Position numbers and translations under genes: made by a program. The notes under the pieces were generated by a model. That model did not search any database. It was not told the DNA's origin and saw only the letters and a program-made list of their open reading frames with translations. A DNA stretch of 64,000 bases, taken from NCBI GenBank assembly GCA_033032175.1, contig CM065310.1, positions 8,432,001-8,496,000 on the forward strand, written 5' to 3'. Position 1 is the first letter of the stretch. Every line of letters starts with the position of its first letter. This DNA comes from Saturnia japonica (Eukaryota > Arthropoda > Insecta > Lepidoptera > Saturniidae). Below, one piece after another: positions 47,577-61,525 of the stretch.

Positions 47577-49195
47577 TATAATATAAATTATAATGATCTT
47601 TTAGTAGGAATCTTCTCTGACCTAATTTATCGTCTAAAAACAAACATATTTTAATAAATATGTAGTTCTATCTGCAAATATATATTTTTTTCTAAAATTC
47701 ATGGCAAATCAATGTAAAAATTATTATAACTGATATGACATTAGCTTTTATTGTGTAAGTCTGTTTGTTTGTATGTTTAAATTTTACTCAAAAACGACTT
47801 GACCGAATTTAAGGAAATTTCGTATACGGTTAGTGTACGTTATTCCAAAATTGATGACTTATAAAAATTATCAATAATACTTTTAGAAATAACAGAAAAA
47901 CATATTTTTATTTATTTATTCAAAACCAATTTTAATTTAATTATGTCTACAGGGAGTTTATACCAAAATTGATACCCGGTAAAAATTATCAACAATATTA
48001 AAAAAATAAATTAAATGTAAATAAAAATAAAATTACGACGATTAAAAGACGCATGAAGAAGCAGTAAAAGCAAGTGAATTATAATAGATTATGTCTAAAT
48101 TTTACGATATTCGAGGTAATGCGATAATACGAATAATAATGATAAAATATCACAGTTTCAAAACCAATCAAAAACCAATACTGTTCATCCGATGGATGAT
48201 TTCGATATATGTTATCAGATGGGTAACTCAAGTCATATCGTCGAAATATGGCAAGCAATAAAATATCGATACAGGAAATAAGGAAGCAATAGATACCGTC
48301 GTAGAACCGAGATGTAAAGGAAAAACTTATAGGAATACACAAACCAATCTCGATTTATTTTCCTATTCAATACTATTATGATAATTTTATAGGTACGCGA
48401 TCATAAAAATATTTTAGCTGTATCAGAGAATTATATATCAGAATTCATCGTTTTCTTGTGCATATTTATACATCACTGACTTCGTGATATTGGTTCTGGA
48501 TGAAATATGCACACTAACTCCGACATACATACATACTACATCATACATATTGTATGTTTATGAGTGGTGATAAAACGCCACTGTACACTTATTACTATTT
48601 ATATCTACTTTAATTAATTTAATTAATCAGTCACTGATTATTACTTGATTAATAAAATGTCACGGAAATAATATTTCTTATTTGATTGACGAAAACGTTA
48701 CTTACGGAAGTCGATTGTAAATAATTTATCCGAAATGTATTTTTTACTTTCGCCTGAAACAGATTAACAGCTATTACGTCTTTCTGCAACAAAAAGAAAA
48801 ACGCTTGTTAATATTTAAAGATAATGTGAACCTGAAAATGTTAAATCTGAAACATATCGAAAAGAAGAAAAAACTGAAATATTAGTAGTTGGTATGATAA
48901 GAGAGATGAAATCAAGAACGTAGACCCGATTTTTATTAACCTAAAAAAAAAATGATTGATAATAATATTTAAAAAAAATTGCAATAAAATTTTGGTTAAG
49001 TTATTTAAATACTTCTTCGTTGGCCTTCCTTCCTATCATGGGTAGTAGTTGACTTTTTGCTTATATACCCCTCATATGTAGCACCAGTAGCACCTATATT
49101 TTAGAAAATACCTTATGTACCTTATATACTTGTATAACCTTTGTGATTCCATTTATAAGCAGGAATAAAATATATTGTCCTTAAATACTCTATCG
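47577..49195. other. AT-rich spacer with old repeat at 47740-48000
   Basis: 47755-47960 (GTCTGTTTGTTTGTATGTTT, CTTGACCGAATTTAAGGAAA, TTTCGTATACGGTTAG) resembles a degraded retroelement 3' region. Nothing else is supported. Confidence 0.4.
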
Positions 49196-49610
49196 GAGAC
49201 TCAGAAGTATGCAGGTAAACTATAATACGCATATAATAATCTATACAAATAATAAAAATTGTAGTGTCTGTTTGTAATGTCAACAGCTTTTTATTATATG
49301 CAAAAAGTATATACGGTACATAAAACAAAAATCAATTTTTTAAATCTTTGACTATGTCTGTCGTTTGTTCCGTCTAATCTCCAAAACGGTTACATTGATT
49401 TTGATAGGACTTTCCCTGGTAGATAGCTGATGATATAAGGAATAACTTAGGCTACTTTTATTTTGGAAACAGAATTGGGTTCCACGCGAATAAAATAATA
49501 ACAATTTTAAATAACTGGCAGGCGACCGCCATATGTGGAAGCCGGGGTCTCCACAACACCGACGGCCTTCTGTGTCCACGCGAGCGAAGCCGCGTATACA
49601 GCTAGTGTAT
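49196..49610 (-). repeat. Dispersed repeat family 1, minus orientation
   Basis: On the minus strand it begins CTAGCTGTATACGCGGCTTC and runs to an AATCAATGTAACCGTTTTGG-like tail and a CATATAATAAAAAGCTGTTG end. Order as in 2218-2652 but more diverged. Confidence 0.6.
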
Positions 49611-50926
49611 AATAATATTCTGAAACAACACAATTCAATCAGATTGGACGTCAAAATCCCCACATTCAATTAATACAATAATTCATCCATTCATAATTCT
49701 AATACGATTTGCCGAAGACGTAATATATTGTGGCAGTGAAGCGGTAAAATAAAACGCGAGTATATTTGATCGGTCCATTTCGGTGCAGACTGAAGTTCTG
49801 TCGACTTCCGATACGAATGAACGAACTCGATCTCGATCGTGAGTAAGGGAATTGCATCGGTAAGTATTCAGGTATCTCGACCACCGGATAAAAGTCGTAC
49901 GCGACATAAACAAAATAAGTATGTTCGATATTTAAAATTAATAAAAACAAGTGAAAATAATAGTTTGTCATTTATTTCTTGATAACACTGTTACAGCGTT
50001 TAAATTAAATGATTAAAAATTATTAAAATAATGACATTTTTTTTAAACCACAATTATGCAATGTAACAATCAACGACTGTCACCATTTTGACTATAATTT
50101 TTAATCAGATTAGGCATGGTCAGTAGTATTATTGCCACTAGTAGTATCCGAAATGGTAATTCACTCTTATCATTGTTTCATAACGCGACTAAAGCAGTAT
50201 AACTTAAAAAATAATACGGATAATTACCCGTAGCGTGTTCGTATAGAACGCAAACGAATTGGGCATTTTTATTACGTCATGGCCCGATGATACAATTTTA
50301 CATGGTCAAGACAACGAGGCTCTTGTGTCTATTATATCGATATTTTTCTCACGTGTTAAGACGAACGCTTCAATAATGTGCACCCAGTTCCAGTATCGCC
50401 AGGCAGTGAATAGGCAACGGGAGGTTGAGTGAAATTGACAGATTTATTTGCGATCGGAAAAATCGGGATTGCTTCTGACTGCATTTTTTACAATGCCCGT
50501 CCTTCGCATACGAGAATTGTCGCGCGTCGCATTAAAAATACATTTTCCGAATTCTCTCATTTTTCTTCTTTTTTTTTAGTTGATACTTTTAACAATGCAA
50601 ATTATGTGTACATTGACTCATGTAAAACATTGTAATTTCTATAGATTTTTTTTTCGACGGGTAAACGGCTGATGCAGAATTTTAAGTAATGTTAAAATTG
50701 TCTAAGCTTAAACTTATTTATGAAGTCTATGATCCAAATCAAAGAAAACGTAGAATAAGTAATAATAATTTATTATATCTACAAAAATAATATTTATCAT
50801 CAGATGTTTAAGTTTTTAATAATTGTAAAATTATCTTTGAATTTTAATGCTTATTAATTATCTATTAATCTTCACGCTAAGACTCTTGGGAACAGAGTAA
50901 TAATCATGAATGCCAAGTAATCTGAA
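49611..50926. other. AT-rich spacer
   Basis: No gene supported. Overlapping minus-strand open frames at 49683-49913 and 49699-49971 are short and motif-free. Confidence 0.5.
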
Positions 50927-50938
50927 TAGCTGCAGGTA

Positions 50939-51503
50939 GGCAATGCAATCCCGGGATACCTGGATCTCGAAATACCGGGAGACCGTTTTACATTTTGTGG
51001 GGATAATCTCGGTCGAAATTTTGTGGGATCCTGCTGGACTGGCGGGATTACAGAGAAGCGTGGATCATACTTCATATCATATATCATATACTTGTTACTC
51101 TGTGCGCGTTACTTACCTTCAATTCATTAATGACTATTATACCAACCAACATAAATACATAAATATTTATATACGTATTTAAATCATTAAATCGGATTTA
51201 AGAATGACGCTTGCATACATTTTGATACAACTAAACAGAATTTAAGCTAAAACTGATTTTTTTATTTATTTTGTTATACATTCACCCTCAAAGTTTATGT
51301 CATTTAAAATGTACCAAAAAGCTTGTTTAGTTTGGGTTAAAATAAAAACCATGAAAACGAGGTCTATTAGGTATTTATTCCGATTGATTTTAGAGGTTTA
51401 AGTCTACCCTGCTGGATCCCGTAAATACCTGGATCCAGCGGGACTAAGATGGTTCAGTCGAGCAAATATCTGGATTGAAATTATCTTGCGGGATTGCATT
51501 CCC
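50939..51503. mobile_element. 565 bp non-autonomous DNA element
   Basis: The ends are inverted: GGCAATGCAATCCCGGG on the left, and GGGAATGCAATCCCGC on the right read on the other strand. The interior repeats GGATCC/CCTGGATC-type phrases near both ends. It is flanked by a direct repeat of 12 bp, TAGCTGCAGGTA, at 50927-50938 and 51504-51515. There is no transposase. The superfamily is unclear; long duplications of 8-11 bp are known for hAT and Mutator-like elements. Confidence 0.75.
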
Positions 51504-51515
51504 TAGCTGCAGGTA

Positions 51516-52492
51516 AGTGTGAGAACTAAAAACAACGATATTTCAAGGGCGCGTTGGCGGCGCGGCGGCACGGTGCATAAATTTAACACGGGTGAAACCG
51601 TAAGCTACATCTAGTGACTTAAAAATGTAATTAATGTAATTGATGTAAAAAATAAGAATTTCGTTTTTTCTTTACTCAGACTCGGATGTGGCTACGTGCC
51701 ATGCTTAGATTTGAAACCATTGTACTTTATATTAACAGAACATAAAAATGTGAATAACAAAAACAGACCAGTACTGAATTATTCTCCAGAGTATCCATAT
51801 GTAACACAGAGTATAAAAGCGAAAGGTTTAACGTGAATCCATAAAGTAGACGGCGCGGTTGTCCCACCACAATTTGTTTTAACAGCCTGTGTATAAAGCA
51901 AACGTTGTATCCACTTGTAGAGTTGTGAGTCGCTACCACAAACCTAGTTAAGTCTATTGCAGTCACTCCGCTTCGTCGCGGTGAGGAAGTGGTTAATTTC
52001 CCAGGAGATGATAAGTATCGACTCGCTGATATGTTCCTGTTCTCGTATTGGACAGTGTACTTTTATTTCATACTTACAGATTTAGTATTCTATTTAAGAA
52101 ATCTGAACTGAAAGTATTTTAATTAAATACGAAATAAATGTATGATTGCAGAGCATTTAATATCTTATTTATTGTATCAATTACACAATTGTTTATTATT
52201 TTATATTATATATCTATACTAATATTATAAAACTGAAGAGTTTGTTTGCTTGGTTGAACACGCTAACCTCAGAAACTACTGGTTTAAATGGAAAAAATGT
52301 TTCACTTTTGGATAGCCCATTTATCGAGGAAGGCTATAAGTTATATAACATTACGCTAGGATCAATAGCAGCGGAGAATCAATGAAAAATGTTGTAAAAA
52401 CGGGCAACGGTCAGCTAGTACTCATATAAAATGAGAAATCCCAGGCTTTGTTTATCTTCTATTAAGTATGATTCTAGTAATAAAATATTATT
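51516..52492. other. AT-rich spacer
   Basis: Old repeat phrases at 51960-52030 (TTCCCAGGAGATGATAAGTA) and 52230-52420 (CTCAGAAACTACTGGTTTAA). No gene. Confidence 0.4.
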
Positions 52493-52745
52493 TTTCAACT
52501 TAGTTCAATATGATGAATCCATCCATTCAGTCAAAAACATCTATTGCTGTAGGTACATAAGTCATCCCCAAAGATCTCTACAATGACCGGTGCCCCGGCC
52601 GTACTGTTCGCATTCAAAGGATTCCCGTAACTTTCCACAGGTTGTTGGTCTACCTTGTGACGTATCTACCCACGCCGCATGCTCGTGCGCGCTGCTGATG
52701 ATGAATTAATGAATACTGATGCAACATTAATTAGAAAGTAATATA
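52493..52745 (+). repeat. Local repeat pair D, copy 1
   Basis: From TTCAACTTAGTTCAATATGA through GACCGGTGCCCCGGCCGTAC to GCTGATGATGAATTAATGAA, repeated at 53101-53360. Copies differ at many positions in the first third and are nearly the same in the last two thirds. The sequence belongs to the same broad family as 23790-24000. Confidence 0.7.
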
Positions 52746-52839
52746 TAATTCACTATTCATATTTGTATTTATTTAATTAGCTAATTTATAAAGGCCCTTT
52801 GTAAAAAATGTTCTTAAAGTTAAAAGTTATTCACCTATA

Positions 52840-53010
52840 CATATAAAATGCTTTGTCCTGAATGACTGACGGATCAACGCAAAGCCTAAACTGCTGATCA
52901 TAGAAACTTGAAACTTGGAGAGTGTGTTCTTTGTATGACGTAGGCATCCGATAAGAAAGGATTTTCCGAAATTCTACCCCTAAGGGAGTGAAAAAGGGGA
53001 GCAAATTTTG
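52840..53010 (+). repeat. Old dispersed repeat between the D copies
   Basis: GAAACTTGAAACTTGGAGAG, then a TAAGAAAGGATTTTCCGAAA stretch and CCCCTAAGGGAGTGAAAAAG. This is a sequence type widespread in moth and butterfly genomes and the reverse of the fragment at 4480-4640. Confidence 0.5.
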
Positions 53011-53100
53011 AATGGGACAACGTGATTACTTGGTCCAATCTACATCAAATTTTGCATAAACCTTTTTTAACAGAATTAATGGAAGATGTGTATCGTATTT

Positions 53101-53360
53101 TCAACTTAGTTCAATATGATGAATCCATCCTAACGGTTCAAAGGGGTCAAGAAACATCTATTGCTAGTAGGTACATTTGTCTTCCCCAATTGATCTCTAT
53201 AATGACCGGTGCCCCGGCCGTACTGTTCGCATTTAAAGGATTCCCGTAAACTTTCCACAGTTTGTTGGTCTGACCTATGTTTGACGTATCTACCCACGCC
53301 GCATGCTCGTGCGCGCTGCTGATGATGAATTAATGAATACTGTACTGCAACTTTAATTAG
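53101..53360 (+). repeat. Local repeat pair D, copy 2
   Basis: Direct copy of 52493-52745, about 600 bp downstream; it carries several small insertions, for example GACCTATGTTTGACGTATC against TACCTTGTGACGTATC in copy 1. Confidence 0.7.
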
Positions 53361-54041
53361 ACTAAGTAATATTTCGTCTTTTAAGAATCCTTATTCTCAG
53401 GACGTGTACTTTGAGAGATAATGCAAAATTGAAATTAATATCAAATACTCAGGTCTACATTCCTTTGCAGCTGTGAAAAAATCAAACTTGTAAGACAACG
53501 CAATCAAAAGATACGGCAGTTCATGCCGCACACTTTAACACTCGCAAAGAGAATAAAAACCTATAGGGTACTTCTAGTTGACTTAGAATCAATAATTTTT
53601 ATGAATTCTAGTATTCTTACCACAATATATGTATTAAGTTACCAAATATTTCCTGTGACTAATTTTAAGTACGCTGTGGTTTTGGACTTCTAATTACGTC
53701 TTTATACAGTTTCATAAAAATCAGTAATGTAATTCAAATGCGTAGACATAAAAAATAGGTTCTTATTGCAATTTATAATTTGAAACACGTTCACTACTTC
53801 CTTAACCTTACTAACCAAATTATGGTTCAAACCCTCCATCGCTATGAAGAATTAGGTTATTTCCCTTGAGATGGGAAGTATCGACCAGCAGCCGACGGTA
53901 AGGTCATAACTCATATTGCCTCCGTAGGTATTTTTGTGATCGACATATCATTATAATTTTGAAGTTGGGTATCGACTGCATTTAGAATAAGTAATATCTT
54001 TAGTAAAATTTAGTTTAATAAGGAAATCAGCTTATTAACGA
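53361..54041. other. AT-rich spacer
   Basis: 53820-53900 (ATTTCCCTTGAGATGGGAAG) is loosely related to 51990-52020. No gene. Confidence 0.45.
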
Positions 54042-54565
54042 TTAGCTGTGCCCGTGGCTTCGCTCACATGGACTACAGAATGCCCGCGCGAATCTTGCAC
54101 CTCCGCTCCCGGCTATTTTAAAGACAAAACTGCTTGTTGTGGGTGTTCCTTAGAAGATAGATGTATACTCTCTCGAATTTTTTGTAGGTATTTTTAATGC
54201 CTATAATTATGTGCTACATTAATTTGCTATATCTCTTATGGTTTACTCAGCATAAGGTATTTAAGGGCCCGAATTGATTCCCCATGACCAGTTTTTTTTT
54301 ATTTGTGCGGAACCCTAATTATTATTTTTTAAATAAAAGTAACCTAAGTTACTCCCTATATCCTCAGCTAACTATCAGTAAAAGTCCCGTCAAAATAGGT
54401 CCAACCGTTTCGGAGATTACCCGGAACAAACAAACAGACAGACAAACAAAATTTTAAAAAATGGCCTTTTTGTTTTAGTTATCGTATATACTTTCATATT
54501 CATTTAGTAAAAAACTATTATTTTGACATTACAAACAGACACTTAAATTTTATTAATTTTATACG
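54042..54565 (+). repeat. Dispersed repeat family 1, plus orientation
   Basis: TTAGCTGTGCCCGTGGCTTC, GGACTACAGAATGCCCGC, a body with AAGTCCCGTCAAAATAGGTC and an AACCGTTTCGGAGATTACC stretch, ending AATTTTATTAATTTTATACG. It is among the best-preserved copies in the window. Confidence 0.7.
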
Positions 54566-57184
54566 TTAAATAGATTCAACATGTTCGTACTATGTATATT
54601 AAATTTATCATCGTAACTTTATTTATAAATAATACATGTTACATAACATAATATAACATATATTTGACTTTTATATCCTAACATCTAATTAAAAAAATTT
54701 TAGTATTTCAGATAATATAATGTCATCGTTAATTAACTAGTTAGAATTTACATACGTTGAGTCTAAAGATCTTAAAAAAAATAGGTGTTATCCAAATTAA
54801 TTACACTTGAATCAGGATGCCAAAGAAGTCTCACGAAGTTGATAACTTTTTTCTTAAATTATTCATAGGTTTGACAACAATTTGACCTAATGATAAGTGA
54901 TAATATGATTAAACTCACCCAACATGTTAATCCTAAAGTGACTAGTTATGTAGTGCATTTACTTGGCGATAGATTTTCTAATGGAGAGTGGCATATGAAA
55001 AAAAACTCTACCATTTTGACTTGTACATTGAATAAATATTTTTGTATAATAGTTTCTTAAGATATTTAAGGGTCCGAAGTCAACAAGGAACGCTTATAGT
55101 TTCCGTATGTCTGTCTGTTGTATGTCCACGGCTTAGCTTAGTGGTTTTTAGTACTAGAATGCTGTAATTTTGTATTTGTATTCATATTAATAACCAATAA
55201 AGTGGTAAAATAAAATCTTAAAAATAAAAACTTTTATGGGGGTATACTCGTAAAGTTGGGTATAATTTTTTTTCTTCGTCTATCCCATGTTGTGGCATGT
55301 CGTTGGATAGGTCGTTAATAAATATTATGGGTATATGATAATAATCTTTCGATTACTATTATTGCGAAATATTACGCTAGTGCAAATTTTTCTTAAATTC
55401 AAGTGTACAGGAAGGGCCTTCCAGCTAAATAGTTGTTTTTGTATATATGAAAAAATTCACGGTAGTACTATAATATATATAACGAAGATAAAAGATTTTT
55501 CAATTACCAGATAATTTGACTGACGTAGGCGGTACATTACAGAAATCCATCGTAAATTTCTTTGGTAATTCCGCCTGAAACAGATTAACAGTTGTAGCGG
55601 GCCCACTAGCTTTGGAGGAGTCAGTATCGATCTGAGGATGTGGATCGATTGTGGTCGTTTCACGTCTCGTCTGCAACATATATTTTAATTTATAGATTTG
55701 TATTATTATTTGCTAAAACTTTTAACATTTATTCCTTATAGGTTAAAAACAAACGGGTCTACGGGCTCGACCGCATCTCTTTTATCGATTCAGTTACATA
55801 TATTTCAATTTATATTAACCATCTTTTCTTCAATTAGTTTCAAATTCAACATTTTCAGACTCGTCTTTATAATTAACAACAAACGTTTTTTGTTGCAGAA
55901 AGACGAAACAACTGTTGATCTATTTATTTGGCAATTGAAAAATCAAAAATCGAGAAAAAAAAATTTTATTGTGAGAAATGTAGTTTGAAGCTAATTAGTT
56001 AGTTAGTTAGTTAGTTAGTTAGAAGCGGACAAAGGAAATATAATTTCAAACTTATAACTACAGTAATTATTATTTCAATAAATGACACAATAAAACTTAA
56101 ACATGTGAAAAATATCAATGCAGCTACTTACTAAATTGTATGTAGATATTTTTTTCCTATTAAAATCAAAATTTTAAATCAATTTCTTTAAAACAAAATC
56201 AGTTTTGTAAATACTTGTTTAAAGCTGGAACTTGTAAATATGACTGTATCTGATTGGAATGAGTAGGTACGTTAAACACTAACAATAGAATAAAATTAAA
56301 TTTAAGAGTACTGTAAACATTTACGATGTGAGAATTCGCACATTTGCTCGCAAAAGTAACAGAAATTTTCTTTCCTTCTGCACTTATATTTCTAACTCGT
56401 AATAAAAAGGATCAAATAAGCAATAAAAGGCTCATATAACATTTACAGTACAGTATTTTCTATTTATTAAAATATGTTTGTGATCTGATGGTTACTTTTA
56501 TTAATATTATTGTTTTAATTGGGTTCATTATATATATTAATAATCATTTTATAGAAATAGAACTATTTGCATCCACGCCTGCATTGTTTAAGAAAGCAGA
56601 AATGATAGGTAATTTAATTTTGGTTTACCTTCATGTTAATTCTTATTACTTAGCTACTTTACCTGCTCATTTTTCACTACTCATACTTACCTTATTAGTT
56701 AATATTTTTCATACTTACCATTATAGCATTTATTTGTATAATATACCTACTCCGTGGGCAACGGGGCTGATTGTACTTTAAGAACAATGTGAATATTGTA
56801 AGATTACCTACATCTGTGTATAGGTATAATAGTTGTACTCAATATTAAAAAAAAAAACAGAGATATAAGTACTTAAACAAATAGGAATGAAAAGTAACGA
56901 ATGATTGCAGATTGAATGAATGAGTGATGAACGAATGAGCTAAAGACATATTATAAAAAAGGAGAAATGGCGGATTGTTCGATAGCACGTAAAGACGAGT
57001 ACACGAGGTTCAGTTACATAAATTGTAAATAGCTCTTACCATCAGAAATAAACGAAGTTTTAACAAAGTAAATCGCGCATTTTAATTAATATAGACGCTA
57101 CATATATTTTTTTAACTAATAAACAACAGTGATACACACTTTTTTTCTTTAAGAATCTTTATTAATTAATTTATTTAAGATATA
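54566..57184. other. AT-rich spacer
   Basis: Only a (TTAG)7 microsatellite at 55995-56022 stands out. Open frames at 55698-55988 and 56488-56781 are hydrophobic and AT-driven without a motif. Confidence 0.45.
55995..56022 (+). repeat. (TTAG)7 microsatellite
   Basis: Seven uninterrupted TTAG units. It is not the insect telomere repeat, which is TTAGG. Confidence 0.9.
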
Positions 57185-57360
57185 CAAAAAAAGGTTATGT
57201 TTGCCGTTGTGCGCGCTTCACGAAATAACTACTGGATAGACTTTGATAAATTTTTTTTGTATCACTCCTTATATACTCGGTCCTTATCTAAAAAATGTCA
57301 CGATATCCTCATAAACAATAATTCTGTAGGTCACGTCTGGAGCCGCGAGCACAGCTAGTA
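57185..57360 (-). repeat. Dispersed repeat family 4, unsplit
   Basis: On the minus strand CTAGCTGTGCTCGCGGCTCC, CTACAGAATTATTGTTTATG and GCGCGCACAACGGCAAAC occur in one piece. This shows what the split copy at 29813-30490 looked like before insertion. Confidence 0.6.
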
Positions 57361-58555
57361 ATTAATTAATATTAAAGTGTATGTAAGGACAGCCCAGCGG
57401 ATTTTTCGTTTATAAAATAACCTGTTGATACCATTATGCACATAGAGGTATATTTCTTCTACATCTATTTTCACTGCAAAGAAAGCCTACAAATATAGAA
57501 CTGTTATTACAATGTACAGTCGCATAAACAATAGTAATTCTACAAATCCCCGCGCTAGAGACGGCGCGCAGCAAATTAATGAGTACCAGGCATAGCCCAC
57601 CCGCCATCGTTTCTCACATAGGGATTACTATATGGGCTTCGTGTAAACTTACTTTATTAGCTGGCTAAGGCGAAAGGTTTAGCCGACAAATATTGTTAAG
57701 TTTTTCTTTTTACATCTTCTATAATAAGTAACTCATTGTTTTTTTGGCGGGATCTTGAAGTGACATGTTGTGGTTGTTATTTTTAATTCATTTACTTAGG
57801 TTTTTGACCCTATATTATGTAATATTGGGAGCGTTTTGCGTGATATAGTTTGGTTTTTGTGCATAAGTAAGGTGGATTATAAATATAGGCTGAAAGCATT
57901 AATTCCGAGATCCCACAAAAATTTCCTAGAAAGTTCTAACAAGGGAGCCACCATCTTGTTAGGATATTGAATCGTCATAACACTTGACAATATAATTTAC
58001 TCGATAATGGCAGTAATGGTCTTCATTAAAGAGGACGGGATGCCAAGTCAGGAAGAAGGAAAAGAAGTAACTCATTGAACTTGTATGACATTTGTTTTCA
58101 GGTATCGAGTTATTTTTAACTTTTTATCTTAGTCAATTGTGGTGCATTGTTTATTCCCACGTAGTAAAATGACATTTCATATGTTGCTAGTTTATTGTGT
58201 TTTTAAAATAGTGATGCCACCAGTCGCTACTAATTATAAAACCGTATCAGGTATTATGCCCATAGGTAAGTTTTTCTCAAAATAAACATTGAACCCTTCA
58301 AACGCGGAGACCGATTATGGGAGACAAATTCGTATCTCTCGTGGGTCAACTGAAGCGTTATTTTTTTCTTTTTTCTTTTTTTGCTGTTGTGCGCCATAAC
58401 TGTATACCTTTTACAACACTACAAAAATAAATGAAAAAGCATTATTTTCAAGTATTACATTAGTGATTGTCAATTTACTCCGTGAGAATAAAATACGCAG
58501 TATAGGTACTTTTAAAAAAATTAATTGTGAAATGTCAATATAAAATGTATATTAT
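57361..58555. other. AT-rich spacer
   Basis: A GC-richer patch at 57545-57625 (CCCCGCGCTAGAGACGGCGC) has no recognised identity. No gene. Confidence 0.45.
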
Positions 58556-58885
58556 TACCACAGCGGCAGCGGTACGACCGCGGTTCCCCGCGCGATTTTT
58601 TACGTAGTACCTAATTATAATTGTCATTCCGTAATTTTATTTTTATATTTAATATACGCTATCATTTGAGGATTGACATAATTATACTACCCGTATACCA
58701 AACATCAATATCGGTTGAAAAGTTATAATTTCTTTTTTACAATGTTTAAAAAAAATCGATTACGCGTTTTTTAAATTAAAACACAAAGACAGACACATTA
58801 TTTTAAAGACATAACGGTTATCAGTGTTCTATAATTACAAATTACATCATATACAGACAGAACTACAGATTTATTACTGTAGACA
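58556..58885 (+). repeat. Dispersed repeat family 2 copy
   Basis: GCGGTACGACCGCGGTTCCC, CATTCCGTAATTTTATTTTT and a CCCGTATACCAAACATCAAT stretch, in the family order. It ends near CAGACAGAACTACAGATTTA, as does the 34.6-34.9 kb copy. Confidence 0.55.
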
Positions 58886-61525
58886 TTAAAATTTTAAATT
58901 GAATACTTCATCTTACTAAATTACTCTGTTAAAAAAACAGCGACCACAGGGCACAGTGCAGCGGTTTAGTTTTTTGTATTTTTTACATATTATCGCCTAA
59001 ATAAATTATATATTATGTCAAACAAAGCCTCACCTCACACACCTTCTGAACATTTGTCCCTTCTCATTCTCCATGTCACCATTTTTTGTTAGTCAAATGC
59101 AAATACGTTTGGCTAAAGGTTCTCCTATTGTTCAGTTTATGTTCAACTTTTTACCTTGTTTGCTTAAGAATTCACGAGCACTTGTGTATATAATAAACGT
59201 GATCGTAGATTCAGAATGTAGCGCATACCGTGGATTTTCACAGAGCCTTCACTGCTTATATTGCCACCTGCGATAAGGAGCCCGTATTAAAGGTAACTGA
59301 ACTAACTATAGTCTGAAATGAACTTTAAACAGATAGGTTTAGAATTGAAAATAGAATGATAAATGTCGATTAATATAAAGGTGATGTACACATGAATTTG
59401 ACTGTAGCAGGTAATGGTGTGGTACTGTTATTGGTATTGCATGTGGGGATCGTTCTCCTTGACAGTTAAGTGTGTTGGCATAAAGCACATTGTGATATAA
59501 AATTGAATAAACATTTTATTACGTATACAGAATAAATAAAAGGTGCTACTTTTTCAACTCTTAAGCCGTCTTTACACGACAGGTACTTTTTTAATGTGGA
59601 TGCCCCTTTTTTGTATATTTCCATAATTAAGTCTATTGTTGACTATTTAATCAGGTGTCGAATAGTTTGAATAGCTTGTGTTTTATAAAAATAATACTTC
59701 GTTAATTGTACTTTTTATTTGAGCTTAGAAAAATGACATGAATTACTAAACAATTTAAGCTAGACAATGGCTACCGGATGTTATCCTTATATAGGTACTG
59801 AAAATCCTTACTTAATCCTTACTTTAAATACATATACATATAATAGATAATCCTGTAATGCAACTTAATAAAATGAGATAAAGTGACTTGTTATTTAACA
59901 TGTAGATGGATATCCTGACCAGCCTGATACATAAAAGCGGTGGATGTTATTCCATAGCATGCATTTAATGAAAATTATGAAACTGATTTACTGGATTATT
60001 AACTCTGTTCAATTTGACATTCTTGCCAAAAACCTTTTCATTAGGGATAATACAATTTGATGAGACTCCGCTTTGCCAGCCGCTCGCACTTGTTCGATTA
60101 TGGGTGAAATTTTAACTTCTGTTAATGTCACAGGATTTGATCTAATTTACGTAGTGTGTCAAGCAGGTTTTACTATCCAAAGGTGGGCCCATAAGGTGGT
60201 ACAATACGTGAATGATACTGATGTCTATAAAATAATATATTATAATAATTAACTGTAAACTTTATGTACTGATACAAAATATATTATACCTGATAGAGTT
60301 TCTTACCGGCTCTTCTCGGTGACCGGAGCCCGTGGTAATGTTTTAACGTTCATAAGTGTCTTAAATTGAATAATTAAAATATTTTTGATTTTTAATTTGA
60401 CACAAAGATAAGCATCAATTTGAATTTTTTACTATAATACCAATAGCTTAATATGTTTCATATATTCCATTTAATATTGTTATATTCGTGTTCAAACTGA
60501 AGCTTATACCCTTCAGTTCCAGATTCGTATCATTTACACTCACTTCAACCAACTATGTGCAATAATGTAACTGCTACTTTTTTGATTTTTTGATATTAGT
60601 GGGTAATTATGCTAAGGAATTTAATTAAAATAAAATAAAAACGGTATTTTAACACAGATAAATGTTTTAGTTTTGGAAATAAATTAAAAACGAAATTTCT
60701 GAAAAGAGTCGAATACAATGTTATTATTAATTAGAGTTACACTAAAAGTCACAAATGTTGACTGAAGGGATACTTTTTGTTTGTTTAGGTAACTAAGTTG
60801 GGACTTCGGGTCCCTGTTCATTGACCAGTGTTTAACTTCAGACAATATCGGCCGCGTCTAAGGGATACTTGCCTAATGAAGCAAGTTCATTGTTACTTCA
60901 TTTATTTAGGTCACCTTATTTTATTTCTTTGAAGGGGAATATCATCTCCAAAATCTAATTCAGTCCCAACGGTATGCGTTACATCGTTTTGGACGAATGA
61001 ATAAATTGCGATCGATGTCTTATCGGGTCGTAACTACCATTTGGTATATATCCATTAATCTCGATGTCTTTGCTATCTATGATCATTTTTCTTTTTACCA
61101 TACAGATATACTGAAGTAATTTTGTTTAGTCCAGATAGAAAATGTACATCCATACATTAAAAAGTTGATATATTAAATACCTTATAATATTTGAATACCA
61201 TTTTAAATTTAAAAATATCTGAAAACTTAATTGTTATTGGCTTTGCTACAATCAGCATTACAGATAACGAAACATGTCGTTTTCTTTACTGCCAATTCCA
61301 GTTTTCTTGCATTTCTGTTAGGGGTGCTGCTAGTAAATGTAAAAGGAAAATAAATTTTGATCGTATTTTAGAATATTAAAAATTACTGCACCCATAAATA
61401 TGTATAAAATATACGTTTCACTACATAATTCCGACTTTTCTATTATAAATATGTGAACTCAACAATGCAAATGCATTGGCACATTTTGGCATCGTGATTG
61501 GCACACGAATCGATTCAACTCAGAC
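58886..61525. other. AT-rich spacer
   Basis: No gene, RNA or repeat recognised with confidence. Confidence 0.5.

Noticed and set aside
55995..56022. Telomere-like repeat
   Set aside because: The unit is TTAG, not TTAGG, and only seven units long: an ordinary microsatellite.
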